Shown here one piece after another: positions 52,370 to 62,210 of a DNA stretch of 64,000 bases; position 1 is the stretch's first letter; each line of letters starts with the position of its first letter. The stretch lies in contig NZ_WHJG01000028.1 of assembly GCF_011682175.1 (NCBI RefSeq), positions 42,415 to 106,414 of the forward strand. The letters run 5' to 3'. The notes beneath the pieces were generated by a model. The model searched no databases. It was not told where the DNA came from and saw nothing but the letters and a program-made list of their open reading frames with translations. Origin of the DNA: Massilia frigida. Its GTDB lineage: Bacteria > Pseudomonadota > Gammaproteobacteria > Burkholderiales > Burkholderiaceae_D. The position numbers and the translations under genes were made by a program.

Positions 52370-54358
52370 TTGAAAGACTATTTCCGCTCCAGCCAGTCGC
52401 GCTTCATCCTGCTGTTTTCCGCCATCTTTATTGCCCTGCTGGTCATTACCGTGGGTGCCATCACGCTCTTCATCACCCCTGAGCTGAAACGCGCCGAAGG
52501 CCAGCTGATCGGCAATGATGTCAACAACATCGCCATCAAGATCACTCAGCAGCTCAAGCAGGTGGAGGCGCAACAGCGCGCCATCACCCAGACCGTGGCC
52601 TTGATGGACAGCGCCGCCATCGATACCCTGCTGCCCGGCCTGGTGGACCAGTACGGTGACTTGAACGTGTTCGGCGGCGGCATCTGGCCCGTGCCCAGGA
52701 AACGCGATCCGGAAAAGGAAAAGTTCAGCACCTTCTATGCGCGCGATGCGGCCGGCAAGCTGCAGGTGAACACCCACTGGAATTCGCCCGAGTCGCTCAA
52801 GTATTTCGAGCAGCCGTGGTGGCAGGGCGGCGCCAAGGCGCCCAAGGGCCAGTGCGCCTGGGCCAAGGCCTACAAGGATGACGCCAGCGCGCAGCCGCGC
52901 ACCAACTGCGCCATGGCCATCTACAAGAACGATGAACTGTTTGGCGTTTCGACGGTCGACGTCACCCTGGGCTTTTTCAACCGTCTGGTGGCTGACATGG
53001 AGGCGACCGTGCACGGCCAGATCCTGATCCTCGAACACGACGGCAAGGTCGTCAGCAACAGCAGCTATATCAAGAGCGAAATCGTGCTGAAGAACATCAG
53101 CGACCTGGCCGCCACCTCGCCGCTGGCGGCGCAACTGGCCAAGGTGCTGCCGCAACTGGGCGACAAGGCCTCGCTGGAATCGTCCTACAGCAGCGACGGC
53201 ACCGGCCATACCCTGTTCCTCGCCACCATTCCGGGCAGTCCGTGGCTGCTGGCCACCGGCCTGCCGAACCATCTGCTGAGCCAGCAGAGCAACCGCATCC
53301 TGCACACCCTGGGCGTGGTGCAGATTCCGATCGCCGTCGTCATGCTGGTGCTGATCATCATGGGCATCCGCATGATCATGCGCCGCCTGGACGTTTTGAA
53401 GGGCAACATCGAGGTGCTGTCGGCCGGCGACGCCGACCTCACCCGGCGCCTGCCGCCTGGCGGCGGCATGGAGTTCGACGCCGTCTCCAGCAGCTTCAAT
53501 GCCTTCATCGAGCGCCTCCAGAGCATGCTCCAGCAAATTGGCATGAGCACCCAGTCGATCGCCCTGGCCTCGCGCGAGATCGCGGCCGGCAACCAGGACC
53601 TGTCGGCGCGCACCGAGGCGCAGGCCAGTTCGCTGGAAGAAACGGCGGCCTCGATGGAGGAGCTGACCAGTACCGTCAAGAACAACGAGGACAACGCCAG
53701 CCAGGCCAACCGGCTGGCGCTGGAAGCGTCCACCGTGGCGGCGCAGGGCGGCAATATCGTTTCCAGCGTGGTGGCGACCATGGGCTCGATCGAGCAATCG
53801 TCGCGCAAGATCGTCGACATCATCAGCGTCATCGATGGCATCGCCTTCCAGACCAATATCCTGGCGCTGAACGCGGCCGTGGAGGCGGCGCGCGCCGGCG
53901 AGCAGGGACGCGGGTTTGCCGTGGTGGCCTCGGAGGTACGCAACCTGGCGCACCGCTCGGCGGCGGCGGCCAAGGAAATCAATGCGCTGATCAACGAGTC
54001 GGTGGTCAGCGTCGACAAGGGCGCCACCCTGGTGGCCGAAGCCGGCAGCACGATGCAGCGGATCGTGGTGAGCACCGATAAGGTGGCCGGCATCATCGGC
54101 GCCATCATGGGCGCCAGCGCCGAACAGAACCTGGGCATCGGCCAGGTCAACCGGGCCATCACCGAGCTGGACGACACCACCCAGCAGAACGCCGCCCTGG
54201 TCGAACAGGCGGCTGCCGCGGCCCAGTCCTTGCAGCAGCAGGCCACCAACCTGGAACAGATCGTCGGCGGCTTCAAGCTCTACGAAGGGCGGCAAACGGG
54301 CGGGATTGCCGCTGCGCCATCAGGCGAGCGGCACGTGACGCGCGAGATAGCGAGGTAG
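52370..54358 (+). CDS. Methyl-accepting chemotaxis protein with Cache-type sensor
   Basis: Inner-membrane chemoreceptor of 662 residues. The TTG at 52370 (AAGAGG before it) is preferred, giving [16 protein letters not shown] and the first helix at about 10-35; the frame continues upstream without coding character. A periplasmic Cache-like sensor (about 40-300: [33 protein letters not shown]) is followed by a second helix ([20 protein letters not shown]), HAMP, and the cytoplasmic signalling hairpin with [20 protein letters not shown] and [20 protein letters not shown]. No cheB/cheR C-terminal pentapeptide. Ligand unknown. Confidence 0.93.
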   Translation: MKDYFRSSQSRFILLFSAIFIALLVITVGAITLFITPELKRAEGQLIGNDVNNIAIKITQQLKQVEAQQRAITQTVALMDSAAIDTLLPGLVDQYGDLNVFGGGIWPVPRKRDPEKEKFSTFYARDAAGKLQVNTHWNSPESLKYFEQPWWQGGAKAPKGQCAWAKAYKDDASAQPRTNCAMAIYKNDELFGVSTVDVTLGFFNRLVADMEATVHGQILILEHDGKVVSNSSYIKSEIVLKNISDLAATSPLAAQLAKVLPQLGDKASLESSYSSDGTGHTLFLATIPGSPWLLATGLPNHLLSQQSNRILHTLGVVQIPIAVVMLVLIIMGIRMIMRRLDVLKGNIEVLSAGDADLTRRLPPGGGMEFDAVSSSFNAFIERLQSMLQQIGMSTQSIALASREIAAGNQDLSARTEAQASSLEETAASMEELTSTVKNNEDNASQANRLALEASTVAAQGGNIVSSVVATMGSIEQSSRKIVDIISVIDGIAFQTNILALNAAVEAARAGEQGRGFAVVASEVRNLAHRSAAAAKEINALINESVVSVDKGATLVAEAGSTMQRIVVSTDKVAGIIGAIMGASAEQNLGIGQVNRAITELDDTTQQNAALVEQAAAAAQSLQQQATNLEQIVGGFKLYEGRQTGGIAAAPSGERHVTREIAR

Positions 54359-54516
54359 CCCGGGGGCGGACGCCATGATGTCCTGGCCGTCGCCCTGCAC
54401 GCTGGCGCTACGTCCGCTGGCGGGGATGGCAGGTCTCGATGGATGGACGGCGACGGGTCGGGTTTGCCCGGCAGGAAAGGCTCGCTGCGCTTCGATTGCC
54501 AAGCCCGGCGCCCCGG

Positions 54517-55278
54517 CTAAGGTTGAAGGCGCGCCTGCTCGGCGGCACGCATGTCCGCAAACACGTGCAGCAACGGGCGCGTTTCGGGCAGGATATAGAC
54601 GATGCCCTTGGTATTCTTGAAGGCCGGTGTCACAACGTTGTTGAAGAACACGACCGGCACATTGATGCATCCATACGAAATACGGTTGTCGAGCGAACTG
54701 GGCGTGGCCAGGCGTTTGCCGCGCCGCTCTTTCGGATTGCCGGTCACGACCCGGTGCAGCGAAATGGCGGCGCCATAGTCCACCCACAGAATATCCTTGC
54801 CCTGCAGGTTGCGGTCGAGCCGCGCCACGAAACGTCCAGCCGGCGTGGTGCGTTCCTCCGGGAGAATGGTCGACAACGCGCGCTCGCCGATGCCGGGCAC
54901 CGAATCGTCGCCGATCGCTTCGCCGAGCAGCACGGCGGCGGCGCCACGCAATTGGCCGTCGGGATGAAAAACGAAGGCCTTGGCATTCTTCTTGTCGATG
55001 ATCACGAAGGACAAGTGACGATTATTGCCCGAATTAAGAACCCAGTCTGCCACTTGCACGGCATCCGCCGACGCGATCTCGTGCTTGAAATTGGCGCGTA
55101 TCGGTTGCTCGACAAGATCCGCCGCGCGCGCGGATCCGGGCACGACAACAAGACCCAGCGCACACATGCACAAGCCGCCGGCAAGAGCCGCGGCAGCTAC
55201 GTTGCGCCTGTCCGGCAGCGTAACGACACGCGCCCTGCTCTGCCTGAGAACGGCGCAACGCCGTGTGTTGATCCTCAT
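54517..55278 (-). CDS. L,D-transpeptidase (YkuD-fold)
   Basis: Periplasmic or cell-wall peptidoglycan crosslinker or lipoprotein-attaching enzyme. 253 residues with a twin-Arg-rich N-terminal region and an export segment ending SARA. The catalytic part has His175 (AISLHRVVTG) and Cys204 in NRISYGCINVP, the YkuD active-site pattern; the Arg often following Cys is Ile-Asn here. It is 15 bases after tpsA, so it could be expressed with the two-partner system. Confidence 0.8.
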   Translation of the reverse strand: MRINTRRCAVLRQSRARVVTLPDRRNVAAAALAGGLCMCALGLVVVPGSARAADLVEQPIRANFKHEIASADAVQVADWVLNSGNNRHLSFVIIDKKNAKAFVFHPDGQLRGAAAVLLGEAIGDDSVPGIGERALSTILPEERTTPAGRFVARLDRNLQGKDILWVDYGAAISLHRVVTGNPKERRGKRLATPSSLDNRISYGCINVPVVFFNNVVTPAFKNTKGIVYILPETRPLLHVFADMRAAEQARLQP

Positions 55279-55293
55279 GATCGGCGCCCGTTC

Positions 55294-58161
55294 CTAGTTG
55301 CGGTCTTGTTTCGGTGGCCGGTTGAGCGGAACGTCCAGTTCCGGCGCCGGCTGCTCGACCGATGGCGCGACGACGACGTTCCGGGGCGCCTGTACCGGCG
55401 GCTGTACCGGGGGACGGACCAGCGACAGCGCAGGCGGCTGTGCCGGCGGTGCCATCGCGAACAATGGCGGCGCGTCAACCGGGTGCGGACGTACCGTGAC
55501 GGGTGGCACGGTTGCGCCGGAAGATAGCGGGCGCGGCGGTGGTCCAATCATATATCGGACGGATACCGGAGCGAGCACGACAATCGGCGACGCGACAGCC
55601 TCCACTGGCACGGCAATGACGACGGGTGGCACGACCGCTGGCGGCGCGATAACGGGCGGCACGAGCACCGGCGGTACAACCACCGGGGGCGCCACAACGA
55701 CTGGCGGCGGCACGACGACCGGGGGCGCCACCACGACCGGAGGCGGTACGACTACCGGGGGCGGCGGCACCACTGGCGGTGGCGGGACTACGACCGGCGG
55801 TGGCGGCACCACGACCGGTGGCGGGACTACGACCGGCGGTGGCGGCACCACGACCGGTGGCGGGACTACGACCGGCGGTGGCGGCACCACGACCGGCGGT
55901 GGCGGCACCACGACCGGTGGCGGCGGCACCACGACCGGCGGTGGCGGCTCGACCACTGGCGGCGGTACCACGACCGGTGGCGGTACCACGACCGGTGGCG
56001 GTACCACGACCGGTGGCGGTACCACCACCGGTGGCGGCACGACAACCGGCGGTGGCACCACGACTGGTGGCGGTACCACGACCGGTGGCGGCACCACCGC
56101 CGCAGTGATATTGCCGGTAGTGCTTACCACGACCGTACCGCAGCATGATTGCGGCAGCGCGAAGCTGCCGGCATTGCTACCGCCGAGGCTATAGCCTACC
56201 AGGGTGACCGGCTTGTCCTGGCCCACCTCCGCCGTGTCGAACGTGGCGCTGCTGCCAGGCGCGGCGATCAGGGTCACTCCGTCGGGCGCCCCCCTCAACG
56301 ACGACATGGCCGTGGCGGTGCTGCCGTCATAGGACTTGTCCCCGCCGGCGGCATACACCAGCATCTGCTGGGTCAGGACTGCGCCCTCGGTCATCGTGAA
56401 CATGGGCTGATAGTTGGTCGGCGCGTCATACGAGACCGGGTTGTACTTGATCGTTACCGGGGCATTCGGGCCGGTGATCGCGGACGGCAGCGCCTGGGGT
56501 GCAAAAATGACAGTGCCCGCCCCGCTGCCGTTCGTACCGGCGCTTAATACCAAGCCCAGCGGCAGGTCGAGGCTCTGACCCGAGATGCTGCTGCCCCTGG
56601 TCAGGGTCATGGTCGCACCGATGTTCACGTTATTGCCCGCACACATCATGACGTTGCCGTCGGTCGTGGTCATGGGTGCCGTGCTGTTCAAATTCAGATC
56701 GCGGCCCGCCCCCAGCGACACGCTGCCATTGGCCGTCGTGATGGGGGCGTTGACATTGATATCGCGTCCGCAACAGGCGACCAAATTGCCATTAGTGGCA
56801 GTGATGGCCTGATTGATATTAATGTCGCGCACCGCATTCAGGGTCAAGGTCGTCGGGCTGGTGCTGGCCGTCCAGCTGACGGCCTCGTTGACATGGATAT
56901 CGCCGTTGCCCGCCGTGTTGGTATTCAAGTTGCTTACCGGAGGGGTGCCAGCCACCACGGAATCAGGGCCGCTTGCCGTGGTAATGACGACGCTGTTGGT
57001 GACCAGCAGGCCCGACAAGGTGGACCCGGATATATTGTCGGTGGGGGCGCTGCCGATCGTGAAGTCTTCCGGGTCGATCAGCCAGGTTCCCGCGTGTCCG
57101 TTGGGTGCCGCCGTCGTGATCTTGGCGTCCGGCGCGATCGTCACCCTGGCGGCGGACGTTTCGATGAAGCCGCCATTGCCGCCAGCCGGCGCGCTGGCGT
57201 CGAGGCTGCCGCCAACACTCATCGTGCCCGACTGCATGTCACCCATCAGCCTGATGACGCCGCCATGGTTTTCCACCCGTTGAGCCCGGATCACGCCGGT
57301 ATTGTTGACGGCGGTATGGAGCAGGTCTCCCGCCCCCTGCGCGGTGAGCAGCACGGCGCCGCCGTCGGCCTGGATCAGGCCACCGTTTTGCACCAGCGCG
57401 TTGAGCGCGCCCTGGCCGACCGTCACGCCGAGCAGCTGGTCGCCCAGGACGTCGAGCGTCATGCCATTGCCGGCGCCGAGGGCCACCATTCCGTTGGTGG
57501 CCGAGATGTGCCCATCGTTGCTCACGCTCGCCCCGAGCAGGGCCACATAGCCGGCATCGGCCGCGTTCAGCGTGCCCTCGTTGCGCACTGCGCCGGTGCC
57601 GCCGCCGGAAAACGTGTAGTCACCGGCCATGAAGTGCGCATCCGTGATATTCCGGGTCGATGCCACCAGCGAGCCGACGTTGACCGATGCGCCCTTGCCG
57701 AACATGACGCCGTTCGGATTGACCAGGAACACCTTGCCGTTGGCGCTCACATTGCCCAGGATGCTGGACGGATTCGACCCGATGACCCGGTTCAGCGCGA
57801 CCGCGCTGGCGTTCGGCTGCACGAAGCGCACCGTTTCGCCCGCGCCGACATTGAAGCTCTGCCAGTTGATCGCCACGTTCTGGGTCGACTGCTGGATCGT
57901 GGTGCCGCTGCCGGCGCTGCTGATGCTGGCGCTGCCGGCGCTGACGACGCCCCCCGTCGGCTGCTGCGCCAGGGCGCCGGTGCCCACCATCGCCAGCGAC
58001 AGTGCGAGCATGTGCATGACGCACAGCGCGCCGCCAGCGGCCCCGGTTGGCGTTGCGCTGGCACGGGACGAAGTCCTTTTTCCTGCGCTCTTGGTGTGTT
58101 CGGACACGGCGACAAAGGTGCCCGTTTGGGCGTTCCAGATCGATTGGAAGATGATGTTCAT
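55294..58161 (-). CDS. TpsA-family filamentous haemagglutinin-like exoprotein with Val/Pro repeat tail
   Basis: A two-partner secretion passenger of 955 residues. The extended signal peptide (ESPR) MNIIFQSIWNAQTGTFVAVS is followed by a TPS domain (about 75-330: NVAINWQSFNVGAGETVRFV, VFLVNPNGVMFGKGASVNVG). Then comes a GTWLIDPEDFTIG block, several beta-helix repeats of the type DININQAITATNGNL, and an MBG-like domain (SYDGSTATAMSSLRGAPDGV). The last third is low complexity, with about 160 residues of VVVPPP-type units followed by a Pro-rich end. Start at 58161 (GGAATCGCC upstream). It is transcribed after tpsB with a 59-base gap. Target and function unknown. Confidence 0.88.
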   Translation of the reverse strand: MNIIFQSIWNAQTGTFVAVSEHTKSAGKRTSSRASATPTGAAGGALCVMHMLALSLAMVGTGALAQQPTGGVVSAGSASISSAGSGTTIQQSTQNVAINWQSFNVGAGETVRFVQPNASAVALNRVIGSNPSSILGNVSANGKVFLVNPNGVMFGKGASVNVGSLVASTRNITDAHFMAGDYTFSGGGTGAVRNEGTLNAADAGYVALLGASVSNDGHISATNGMVALGAGNGMTLDVLGDQLLGVTVGQGALNALVQNGGLIQADGGAVLLTAQGAGDLLHTAVNNTGVIRAQRVENHGGVIRLMGDMQSGTMSVGGSLDASAPAGGNGGFIETSAARVTIAPDAKITTAAPNGHAGTWLIDPEDFTIGSAPTDNISGSTLSGLLVTNSVVITTASGPDSVVAGTPPVSNLNTNTAGNGDIHVNEAVSWTASTSPTTLTLNAVRDININQAITATNGNLVACCGRDINVNAPITTANGSVSLGAGRDLNLNSTAPMTTTDGNVMMCAGNNVNIGATMTLTRGSSISGQSLDLPLGLVLSAGTNGSGAGTVIFAPQALPSAITGPNAPVTIKYNPVSYDAPTNYQPMFTMTEGAVLTQQMLVYAAGGDKSYDGSTATAMSSLRGAPDGVTLIAAPGSSATFDTAEVGQDKPVTLVGYSLGGSNAGSFALPQSCCGTVVVSTTGNITAAVVPPPVVVPPPVVVPPPVVVPPPVVVPPPVVVPPPVVVPPPVVVPPPVVEPPPPVVVPPPPVVVPPPPVVVPPPPVVVPPPVVVPPPPVVVPPPVVVPPPPVVVPPPPVVPPPPVVVPPPVVVAPPVVVPPPVVVAPPVVVPPVLVPPVIAPPAVVPPVVIAVPVEAVASPIVVLAPVSVRYMIGPPPRPLSSGATVPPVTVRPHPVDAPPLFAMAPPAQPPALSLVRPPVQPPVQAPRNVVVAPSVEQPAPELDVPLNRPPKQDRN
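55640..56105 (-). repeat. Tandem repeat array encoding VVVPPP units within tpsA
   Basis: About 460 bases of 18-21-base units (minus-strand sense GTGGTGCCGCCACCGGTC-like) encode VVVPPP, with PPPPVVV and VPPVLV variants. Such arrays vary in copy number by slippage, so the length may differ between strains. Confidence 0.85.
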
Positions 58162-58220
58162 GGCGATTCCTTTTGCTTTAAGCAAAGGGCTTGGGGCGCG
58201 TTCGCTCGCGTCCCTTGCAC

Positions 58221-59888
58221 TTAAAAATATTTCACTGCCTGGATCCAGAAGCGGCCCGATCTGTCGGGAGAGGAACTTGCTTTTTCACTACCGAGCTTGC
58301 CCGCGTAGAAAGCCGTGACCAGGTAGTTGGCACGCTCGGACAAGACGATCCCAAGCCCGGCACCGCTCAGGGTTCGCTTGTTCGGGCCGGTGGTCCACGG
58401 GTCCTTGTCGCGCGTGACCGTACCGGTGTCGGCAAAGGCGATCAGTTGCACTTCCCCGGCGGGCAAGACTGGGAATGTCGGCAAGCGCAAGCGCGCTTCC
58501 ACGCTCAGCACATAACCCTGGTCCGCGTACGCTTCGCCTTCCGGATAGGCGCGCACCGCGTTCATGCCGCCCAGTTCCATCTTTTCCGAGACATCCAGAT
58601 TGCTCGACGCGACTTGCCCCTTGACGGCAGCCGACAGCGAGAGCGCGTTGCCGATGTACTGCACCCGCTCGGCGCTGTAGCCAAGCTTGCCGTAATGGCC
58701 ATCGCTGCGCGCTGTCGCCGCATCGACCGCCCGCAGCGCCGGGGTGGCGATGTCGAGCTCGCCGGTCGACAAGGTGAGCGAATACCTGGTCGCGCCCGCA
58801 CCGCCGACGCTGTCCCGGGAATCGCCATACACACTGGCCATGAGGACCTTGGCCTTCTTGTCGCTAAGCGAGCCGGACAGGTCGACCTGGTCGTGGAAGC
58901 GCTTGTCGTCGTAGGCCAGCAGCACGGAATGGTTACTGTTGCGGGTGCGCATCAGCGGATAGCTGACAAACGCGCTGGCGACGCCGGCCCGACCGTGGGC
59001 GTGCAATGGGGCAAATTCCTTGCTCAGTTCGTAGCGCAAGGTGCTGTACGCCACACCCGCCCGCGCTTTGCCAAATTGCATCTGGTAAGCGAGGCGCGCA
59101 TAGTTCAGACCCTTCCCGGAAGTGAGCACGTGCACGCCGAGCACGTCACCCATGCCCAGCAGCTCGTTGACGTTGAGGCTGGCGCCAACCCGGTATTGGC
59201 CGGTGTAGCGGTTGCCCGCGTTGTCGGCATCGACACTTCCTGACAGAAACTGCCCGGGCGTGACATCGACGATCAGGTCGGACGTGCCGAGCGATGCGCC
59301 CGGCACCAGGGTCGATTTGATATTGACGCCGGCAATGTCGGAAAGCCGCAACAGCCGGCTCTCGAGCGGCGCGCCGGTGACGACGTCGCCGCTAGCGAGG
59401 CCCGCCAACTGGCTATGGACCAGTTGGTCCGATAGCCGCGACGTGTTGCGCACCGCGATCTTGCCGTACTGGCCTTCCATGACGGTCATGGTCACGGCGC
59501 CGTTCTTGATATCCTGCGGCGGCAAAAAGACCTGGGCCAGCAGATAGCCGTCGCGGTGGTAGCGTGCGCTGATCGCCGCCGCCATGGCCATCAGCTCGGA
59601 CATGGTCAATTCGTTGGCCGGCTGGAAGCCCGTGAGGGCGAGCAGTTCGGCCTCCGGGTAGGCGCGCGCGCCCGTCAGGCGCAGGCTGTTGACGACGATC
59701 CTGACCTGGTCGGCCGCGCTCGTCCCTGGTGTCGTGCCCGATTCGATGCGTACCACGGGAGCGCTCTTGGGCATCACCGGCGGCGCGGGAATTTGCTGCA
59801 TCTGGCTGCCAGCGGTGGGCGCCTGCGCGGAGGCGACGGCTTGTACCAAGACCGACAGCGCAAACGGTAATATTTTCTTATTTAACAT
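58221..59888 (-). CDS. TpsB outer-membrane transporter (ShlB/FhaC/HecB family)
   Basis: Omp85-family secretor for the TpsA passenger. 555 residues with a signal peptide (ending VASA-QA). POTRA domains at about 60-215 (VVNSLRLTGARAYPEAELLA, LTMSELMAMAAAISARYHRD) and the ShlB-type barrel with YRVGASLNVNELLGMGDVLG, GLNYARLAYQMQFGKARAGV and EMGGMNAVRAYPEGE-like ELGGMNAVRAYPEG, ending at AVKYF. ATG at 59888 with AGGGG upstream. Precedes tpsA on the same strand, as is usual. Confidence 0.93.
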   Translation of the reverse strand: MLNKKILPFALSVLVQAVASAQAPTAGSQMQQIPAPPVMPKSAPVVRIESGTTPGTSAADQVRIVVNSLRLTGARAYPEAELLALTGFQPANELTMSELMAMAAAISARYHRDGYLLAQVFLPPQDIKNGAVTMTVMEGQYGKIAVRNTSRLSDQLVHSQLAGLASGDVVTGAPLESRLLRLSDIAGVNIKSTLVPGASLGTSDLIVDVTPGQFLSGSVDADNAGNRYTGQYRVGASLNVNELLGMGDVLGVHVLTSGKGLNYARLAYQMQFGKARAGVAYSTLRYELSKEFAPLHAHGRAGVASAFVSYPLMRTRNSNHSVLLAYDDKRFHDQVDLSGSLSDKKAKVLMASVYGDSRDSVGGAGATRYSLTLSTGELDIATPALRAVDAATARSDGHYGKLGYSAERVQYIGNALSLSAAVKGQVASSNLDVSEKMELGGMNAVRAYPEGEAYADQGYVLSVEARLRLPTFPVLPAGEVQLIAFADTGTVTRDKDPWTTGPNKRTLSGAGLGIVLSERANYLVTAFYAGKLGSEKASSSPDRSGRFWIQAVKYF

Positions 59889-59962
59889 GAAAGTGCCCCT
59901 ATAAACGCCAATTGGCTGCCACCTCTTCTGGTAAAAAATTTTACTCCAATGCAATATTCGAT

Positions 59963-59980
59963 CCGTACGGAACCGTACGG
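59963..59980. promoter_or_regulatory. Tandem CCGTACGG palindromes upstream of tpsB
   Basis: CCGTACGGAACCGTACGG: two copies of one eight-base palindrome at a ten-base spacing, 75 bases before the tpsB start. One helical turn between identical half-palindromes is typical of a dimeric regulator's double site. Regulator unknown. Confidence 0.5.
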
Positions 59981-60071
59981 ACGGGGCGAAAACAGGCGAC
60001 CTGTTGCTTTTTGAGCCCACACCTGGCTACGCCATCCTGATCCTGCACGGCCGGCGGCGGCAATTGCCCGC

Positions 60072-60097
60072 GCGCGGCGGCAGTCCTGCCGCCGCGC
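60072..60097. terminator. 12-base-stem hairpin after the PEP-CTERM gene
   Basis: Arms GCGCGGCGGCAG (60072-60083) and its complement (60086-60097) with a two-base loop. It lies about 23 bases past the end of the leftward PEP-CTERM frame. No T-run follows, so it may act as a structured 3' end or a REP-like unit. Confidence 0.45.
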
Positions 60098-60119
60098 ACG
60101 GGTCTTGCGGCGCCCTGGA

Positions 60120-60740
60120 TCAGGCGCGCCGGCGGGTCCAGACCGCGATCAAGCCCAGTCCCAGGCCGAACAGCGCCATGCTGCCCGGCTCGGGCACAGC
60201 GGCCGCCGTGGCGTCCACGCGCAAGCCCTGGGCCAGGCCCAGGCCGGCGGCGTCGTACCACTGGCCCGCCTGCATCTGGGCGTAGCCGTCCAGGGGACTG
60301 GCGACCGCGCCGGGCATGCTGGCCTGGCTGGCATTGGCGTAGGTGGAGCTGAACATGACCCAGTAGCTGCCCTTGCTCACCGTCCAGTTCAGGCGCGCGA
60401 CACCGCGCCACGCCAGTTCGCCCGCGCCGGTGGCGAAACTGGTCGAACGCAGCATGCTGCCGGGAACGAAACCGCCCTGGCCGTCGGCACTGCTGCCGAA
60501 CACGCTGACCTAGACTTCGCCGGCATCGGTGCTGAAGTATCCCTCGATGCTGTTGATCGCCAGGTCGGACAGCACCGAAAACCGCCCTGCGTAGCTGTGT
60601 TCGCTGTTAAAGGCCCAGCCGGCGCCCACGGCGTTCGATGGCGTGCCGGTGTCGACCACCAGTGCCGCCCGTGCCGGGGCGCACGCCGTGCCCAGCCCCA
60701 GTAAAAGGGCGGCGTAACCATGCAATCGTTTCACAGACAT
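60120..60740 (-). pseudogene. PEP-CTERM sorting-signal protein gene interrupted by an amber codon
   Basis: From the ATG at 60740 (GGAGATCAGC before it) the frame encodes a signal peptide (MSVKRLHGYAALLLGLGTAC) and SNAVGAGWAFNSEHSYAGRF. Codon 77 is TAG (60510-60512), and after it the same frame runs on without break: VFGSSADGQGGF, then a C-terminal sorting signal VPEPGSMALFGLGLGLIAVW followed by TRRRA. A single CAG-to-TAG change explains the break. Read through, it would be 206 residues. PEP-CTERM proteins are anchored or released by an exosortase and are common in biofilm-forming betaproteobacteria. No exosortase gene is in the window. Confidence 0.85.
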
Positions 60741-60764
60741 GCTGATCTCCATAAAGTGGCTTGG

Positions 60765-62210
60765 TTACTTGAGCTTGCCGGCGCCGGCCTGCGCCGGTAC
60801 GGCACTCAGGGTCGACGTGGCCGTCTGCAGCGCGTACAGGTAAGGCGGGGTCCACAGGTCGGCCGAATCGGGACGGGCCATGCCGCACTGGCCGTCGACC
60901 GCATTGGTGCCGGCGCGGTCGCTGGTAAACATGTGGCCCGACGAGCGGAAGCCGATGAAACCCTTGCCCTTGATCACCTTGCCGCAAAATTCGGAAAGCT
61001 TGACCCCGGTGATGTTGTAGTAGTTATTTTCGAGCAGCATGTTGGAGCGATAGCGTGCATCGGTGCCGCTTTCGAACTTGATGTCGGCATCCTTGGTCAT
61101 CACGTTGCCGCTGACGAGATTGTTGAACATGTGCACCTGTCCATAGCGGTTCAGGGGAAGGCGTGCGGCCACCCCATTCCACCAGTTGCCGGAGAAGGTC
61201 ACGTGCAGGCGTCCCTCGTCGCTCCAGGCACGGCCGCCATCGCCATTGCCCACCAGGGTGGTCTTGTGATGGGTGGCAAACGTGCTGTTGGCAATGGTGA
61301 CGTAATCGCTGCCGCGCACCACGTCGAGCGCGCCATCGTGGCGGGTCTTGTAGGTGCCGGTCGCCAAGGACTCGGGGGTGTCGCCATCGCTCACGCCGAC
61401 GTGGTCGATGAAGATGTTCTGAGCGCGCGAGACGGTGATGCCGTCGGCATAGGCATTGCCCGCATCCTCGGGATTGACGTCCCATGGCGTGTCGATCACC
61501 AGGTTGCGCACGATGATGTTGCGGGTCCAGGTCGGATACGCTTCGCCATCCTTGCCATCCTTGATCCACTTCTTGAAGTCCACTTCCGGGTCACCGCCTG
61601 GCGCCAGCGGCATTTCGGCGCCGATCAGCAGCGCGGTGCCGGTGATGCGCGCCGGCCGGCCCTGGGCGTCGTTGATGCCCACCAGGGTCGTGTTCGACGG
61701 CAGGTTGATCGAGCCGCCGTATTTCTGGTCCGAATAACTGGTGTATTCCTTGAACAGCGTGTTGTTCTGGCTCCAGCGCAAGTCGATATGGCCGACCACG
61801 CGGATGATCTTGGGTTCATTGCCGGCCTGGTTGATGGCGTTCACCAGTTGCTGGCCGTTGAAGACGGTGTAGACGCGGTCGGCCCTGGCCGCGCTGCCGC
61901 CGCTGACCACCACCTTGCCCTTGCGCGACCAGGTATGCCAGCCGGTCGCCGGCGCGCTCTGGCGCTCGAAGGTGAGCACGCCGCCGGTCGGGTCGACCTG
62001 GGCGAACTGCCACGCCGGCAGCTTGGGCGCGGCCATGTAGCTGGCGGGGTCGTGCAGGCCGCCCACCAGCACCGGGGCTGAGTAATTGCGCACACCGTAA
62101 GGAACGGTTTGCAGCGGTGTGCTGGCGCCGACGAAGGTGCTGGCGTCGATGGTGGCCGCTTGCGCGGCCGATGCCAGCATGACGCTGGCGGCGAGTATGG
62201 TTTTTTTCAT
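60765..62210 (-). CDS. Pectate lyase, PL1 family
   Basis: Secreted lyase of 481 residues that cuts de-esterified pectin. Signal peptide MKKTILAASVMLASAAQA. The parallel beta-helix contains the PL1 blocks WTRNIIVRNLVIDTPWDVNP, NIFIDHVGVSDGDTPESLA, LDVVRGSDYVTIANSTFATH and RLPLNRYGQVHMFNNLV, the last with the catalytic arginine region. AGGAGACAACC precedes the ATG. It sits 24 bases before the broken PEP-CTERM gene, so the two may be one operon. Confidence 0.9.
   Translation of the reverse strand: MKKTILAASVMLASAAQAATIDASTFVGASTPLQTVPYGVRNYSAPVLVGGLHDPASYMAAPKLPAWQFAQVDPTGGVLTFERQSAPATGWHTWSRKGKVVVSGGSAARADRVYTVFNGQQLVNAINQAGNEPKIIRVVGHIDLRWSQNNTLFKEYTSYSDQKYGGSINLPSNTTLVGINDAQGRPARITGTALLIGAEMPLAPGGDPEVDFKKWIKDGKDGEAYPTWTRNIIVRNLVIDTPWDVNPEDAGNAYADGITVSRAQNIFIDHVGVSDGDTPESLATGTYKTRHDGALDVVRGSDYVTIANSTFATHHKTTLVGNGDGGRAWSDEGRLHVTFSGNWWNGVAARLPLNRYGQVHMFNNLVSGNVMTKDADIKFESGTDARYRSNMLLENNYYNITGVKLSEFCGKVIKGKGFIGFRSSGHMFTSDRAGTNAVDGQCGMARPDSADLWTPPYLYALQTATSTLSAVPAQAGAGKLK

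Noticed and set aside
52121..54295. 724-codon minus-strand frame over the chemoreceptor
   Set aside because: Low-complexity shadow; the opposite frame carries a complete MCP.
55640..56105. Regular repeats considered as a CRISPR array
   Set aside because: Units are contiguous without unique spacers and encode a continuous peptide in tpsA.
55298..56194. Gly/Thr-rich plus-strand frame over the Val/Pro array
   Set aside because: It is the complement of the VVVPPP codons and lacks any signal or start context.
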